Source of the DNA: Frigoriflavimonas asaccharolytica
GTDB taxonomy: Bacteria > Bacteroidota > Bacteroidia > Flavobacteriales > Weeksellaceae
Direction: 5' to 3'
DNA: 33,181 nucleotides
Assembly (NCBI RefSeq): GCF_013294015.1
Contig: NZ_JABSNO010000018.1
Coordinates: forward strand, 35,613-68,793
In this document: piece after piece, positions 31,738 to 33,181 of the stretch
Layout: the number at the start of each line of letters is the position of its first letter
How positions within the stretch are numbered: position 1 is the first letter of the stretch
Notes under the pieces: model-generated
The model's database searches: none
Seen by the model: the letters and a program-made list of their open reading frames with translations, nothing else
Told to the model about the DNA's origin: nothing
Translations under genes and position numbers: made by a program

Positions 31738-33000
31738 TTAATCCTGTCTTTCACGGTACATTTCTATTATATTAGAGTTGTTGGTAGGGTAGATATCAAT
31801 TTTCTTGTTATATATTCTATATTCATCGATTCTGTACCATTTTTCATCCATTGGTGAAGTCTGATGAACAGATTGACCCTGGCTGTTCAATGCTAACTGA
31901 ACATTTAATGTTTTCAATGTGGTTACTAAATTAAAAACAGATGTATTTATAGTAGCACCGTGCACGGTTGTCAAACCACCGTTCGAAATATATACTCCAT
32001 ATCTATTTACTCCAGAGATCCTATTATCCATCACGACAGGATCAATTTCGAATCTTGATCTTTTTGTAATATAGTCATGCGTTAAATACCCTGCTGTAAT
32101 CTGGTAACATGGATAGTTTCCTTCTACAGTAAATTCATCACCTTCATCTGCAGAAAGCATTAATGACTCCCCAACATCAATATTATTTTCTTTTAAATAT
32201 TGGCAAACTCCTGCCGCGCAGGCTCCACCTTCGCTGTGTGATATAACGTAAGCTTTTTCATTTCCCAAGCCTCTTTTTAATTCATCAAAATTTTCTCTGG
32301 CATATTCATATCCTCGCTTTTTTCTTTGTCCGCCACTTTCACTTCCTCCCCACAAAGAAGAGCCATCTACAAAATGTGGCTCCTTACTTTTAATTCCAAA
32401 ATAATTATCTGCAGCCGTTTTATAACCTTTTACATTCCCAGTAAAAAAATTCCAGTATCCTTCTCCACCAGAACCAGGTGACATTCCCATAAAATTGGCA
32501 ATCCTGTTCCAATGTCCATTTACTAAAATAATTTTTGGCACACCCTTTACTTGCAGGTAGTTTTGTGGTAAATCTGGCATTTTTACGTCCACGTCGGAAT
32601 CGTATGTGCATTTAAAGTATAATTCCAGAATACCGTCTGCTTCTGAACGCAACATCTTTTCAAAATTATCCAAAATAATAGTTTTGACCACTTTTTTATT
32701 TCCATCAACCTGATCCGTAATTGCTGCCTGTCCGTTTGTGCTGTAAACCAACCCTATCTCATCATCTTCATGATCTTCGATCGTATTTAAAATGTTATCA
32801 TCATCAAAAAGTTTGAGCGTAACATTTTCCCCAATGGGGATTTCTTGTGTTTGCAAATGAAATTTTACCGTATCTCCAAAAAGAGCTTCGCTTATTGGCA
32901 TATCGTTACTATCCGTCCACCAACCACGTACAAAATACTTGGTAATTAATTTTCTTTTAATAGGTGTTTTGCCAACAAATTCTACTCCTGGGTTTGCCAT
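31738..33000 (-). CDS. lipase-like alpha/beta hydrolase, candidate T6SS effector
   Basis: The 420-residue protein has an N-terminal beta-sandwich (residues about 20-150) with FVRGWWTDSND, GDTVKFHLQTQEI and GENVTLKLFDDDN, which resembles one domain in the 1150-residue protein. Residues about 165-420 form an alpha/beta hydrolase: KIILVNGHWNR, the oxyanion-type strand, then AYVISHSEGGACAAGV with the nucleophile Ser256 in SHSEGG (the usual GHSxGG with Ser in place of the first Gly). A likely acid is in ADEGDEF, and His in TTVHGAT. No signal peptide. T6SS lipases share this plan. It lies 4 bases after a partial gene and 13 before a membrane-anchored small protein. Confidence 0.72.
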   Translation of the reverse strand: MANPGVEFVGKTPIKRKLITKYFVRGWWTDSNDMPISEALFGDTVKFHLQTQEIPIGENVTLKLFDDDNILNTIEDHEDDEIGLVYSTNGQAAITDQVDGNKKVVKTIILDNFEKMLRSEADGILELYFKCTYDSDVDVKMPDLPQNYLQVKGVPKIILVNGHWNRIANFMGMSPGSGGEGYWNFFTGNVKGYKTAADNYFGIKSKEPHFVDGSSLWGGSESGGQRKKRGYEYARENFDELKRGLGNEKAYVISHSEGGACAAGVCQYLKENNIDVGESLMLSADEGDEFTVEGNYPCYQITAGYLTHDYITKRSRFEIDPVVMDNRISGVNRYGVYISNGGLTTVHGATINTSVFNLVTTLKTLNVQLALNSQGQSVHQTSPMDEKWYRIDEYRIYNKKIDIYPTNNSNIIEMYRERQD

Positions 33001-33004
33001 AATT

Positions 33005-33181
33005 TTATTTATTGATAAGTGTTATTTTTTGTTCGTAGAAAAATTTGTTTTCTACTTCTATGCATATTTCTGCATCAGCTTTTTTCATTCTACATGTTTT
33101 TCCAGTGTAATCGATATTCAATTTAAAATCTGCAAATAATCCTAAATTTTCTTCTTCAAAATCTACATTGTATTCATTTTT
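33005..33181 (-). CDS. partial gene at the window edge
   Basis: The minus-strand frame is open from the window end to a TAA at 33005-33007 and gives the last 58 residues of a protein: a beta-like, charged sequence with FADFKLNIDYTGKTC, KKADAEICIEVEN and FYEQKITLINK at the C-terminus. I do not recognise it. It ends 4 bases before the start of the lipase-like gene and is probably in the same operon; the start lies outside the window. Confidence 0.6.
   Translation of the reverse strand, partial: KNEYNVDFEEENLGLFADFKLNIDYTGKTCRMKKADAEICIEVENKFFYEQKITLINK

Noticed and set aside
1-33181. CRISPR arrays, tRNA/rRNA genes, insertion sequences with terminal repeats
   Set aside because: No repeat-spacer pattern, cloverleaf sequence, rRNA stretch or transposase frame was seen on either strand.

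Overview
This 33 kb window is very AT-rich, densely coded DNA from a member of the Bacteroidota, most likely a Flavobacteriia/Chryseobacterium-type organism. The evidence is the codon use, the lack of Shine-Dalgarno sequences, several -7 boxes of the TAnnTTTG type, CKKDE-type lipoproteins, and gene families with a clear flavobacterial flavour. No function was checked by a search; all calls come from reading motifs.

Layout. Positions 237-2031 hold a two-gene cysteine synthesis operon (cysE-cysK) on the + strand. From 2095 to 9325 come mostly single housekeeping-type genes: an Fpg/Nei DNA glycosylase, an RDD membrane protein, a nucleoid-associated (NdpA-like) protein, a small lipoprotein, a protein resembling the LCIB family of carbonic anhydrases, a cupin, a secreted thioredoxin-fold protein, a Gln-rich coiled-coil protein and a TerC-family membrane protein. 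Convergent genes here are separated by clear bidirectional hairpin terminators.

From about 22.0 kb down to 9.3 kb (all minus strand) lies a large Ter stress-response cluster. In transcription order it holds TerD, TerA, a HAD-fold protein, a phosphoribosyltransferase, TerD, TelA, an unrecognised 322-residue protein, two TerZ-like TerD proteins, two 212-residue von Willebrand A (TerY) proteins, then a TerY with C-terminal zinc fingers, a PP2C phosphatase and a divergent Ser/Thr kinase (the 'TerY-P triad'), ending next to TerC. The likely logic is a phosphorylation switch (kinase, phosphatase, VWA adaptor) controlling Ca2+-binding TerD proteins and TelA at the membrane. The HAD/phosphoribosyltransferase pair probably makes or modifies a nucleotide-like metabolite. 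Two long gaps inside the cluster each carry a copy of a structured GCAGCCCG...GCTGCCC element that looks like a conserved RNA.

From 24.6 to 22.4 kb is a LemA / GIDE-domain / small membrane protein operon. The 872-base gap 24575-25446 is mostly non-coding, but holds a minus-strand terminator and the remnant of a HipB-like XRE regulator.

From 33.2 to 25.4 kb (minus strand) is an interbacterial-antagonism island. It encodes a lipase-like alpha/beta hydrolase, a membrane-anchored small protein, a LysM-DUF4280 (PAAR-like spike tip) protein, a 1150-residue protein with tandem beta-sandwich domains plus a GH19-type muramidase/chitinase and an MepA/M15-type zinc peptidase, and a lipoprotein. I read this as two effector/immunity pairs around a spike-tip protein, most simply cargo of a Bacteroidetes type VI (or related contractile) secretion system. 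No secretion structural genes are present in the window.
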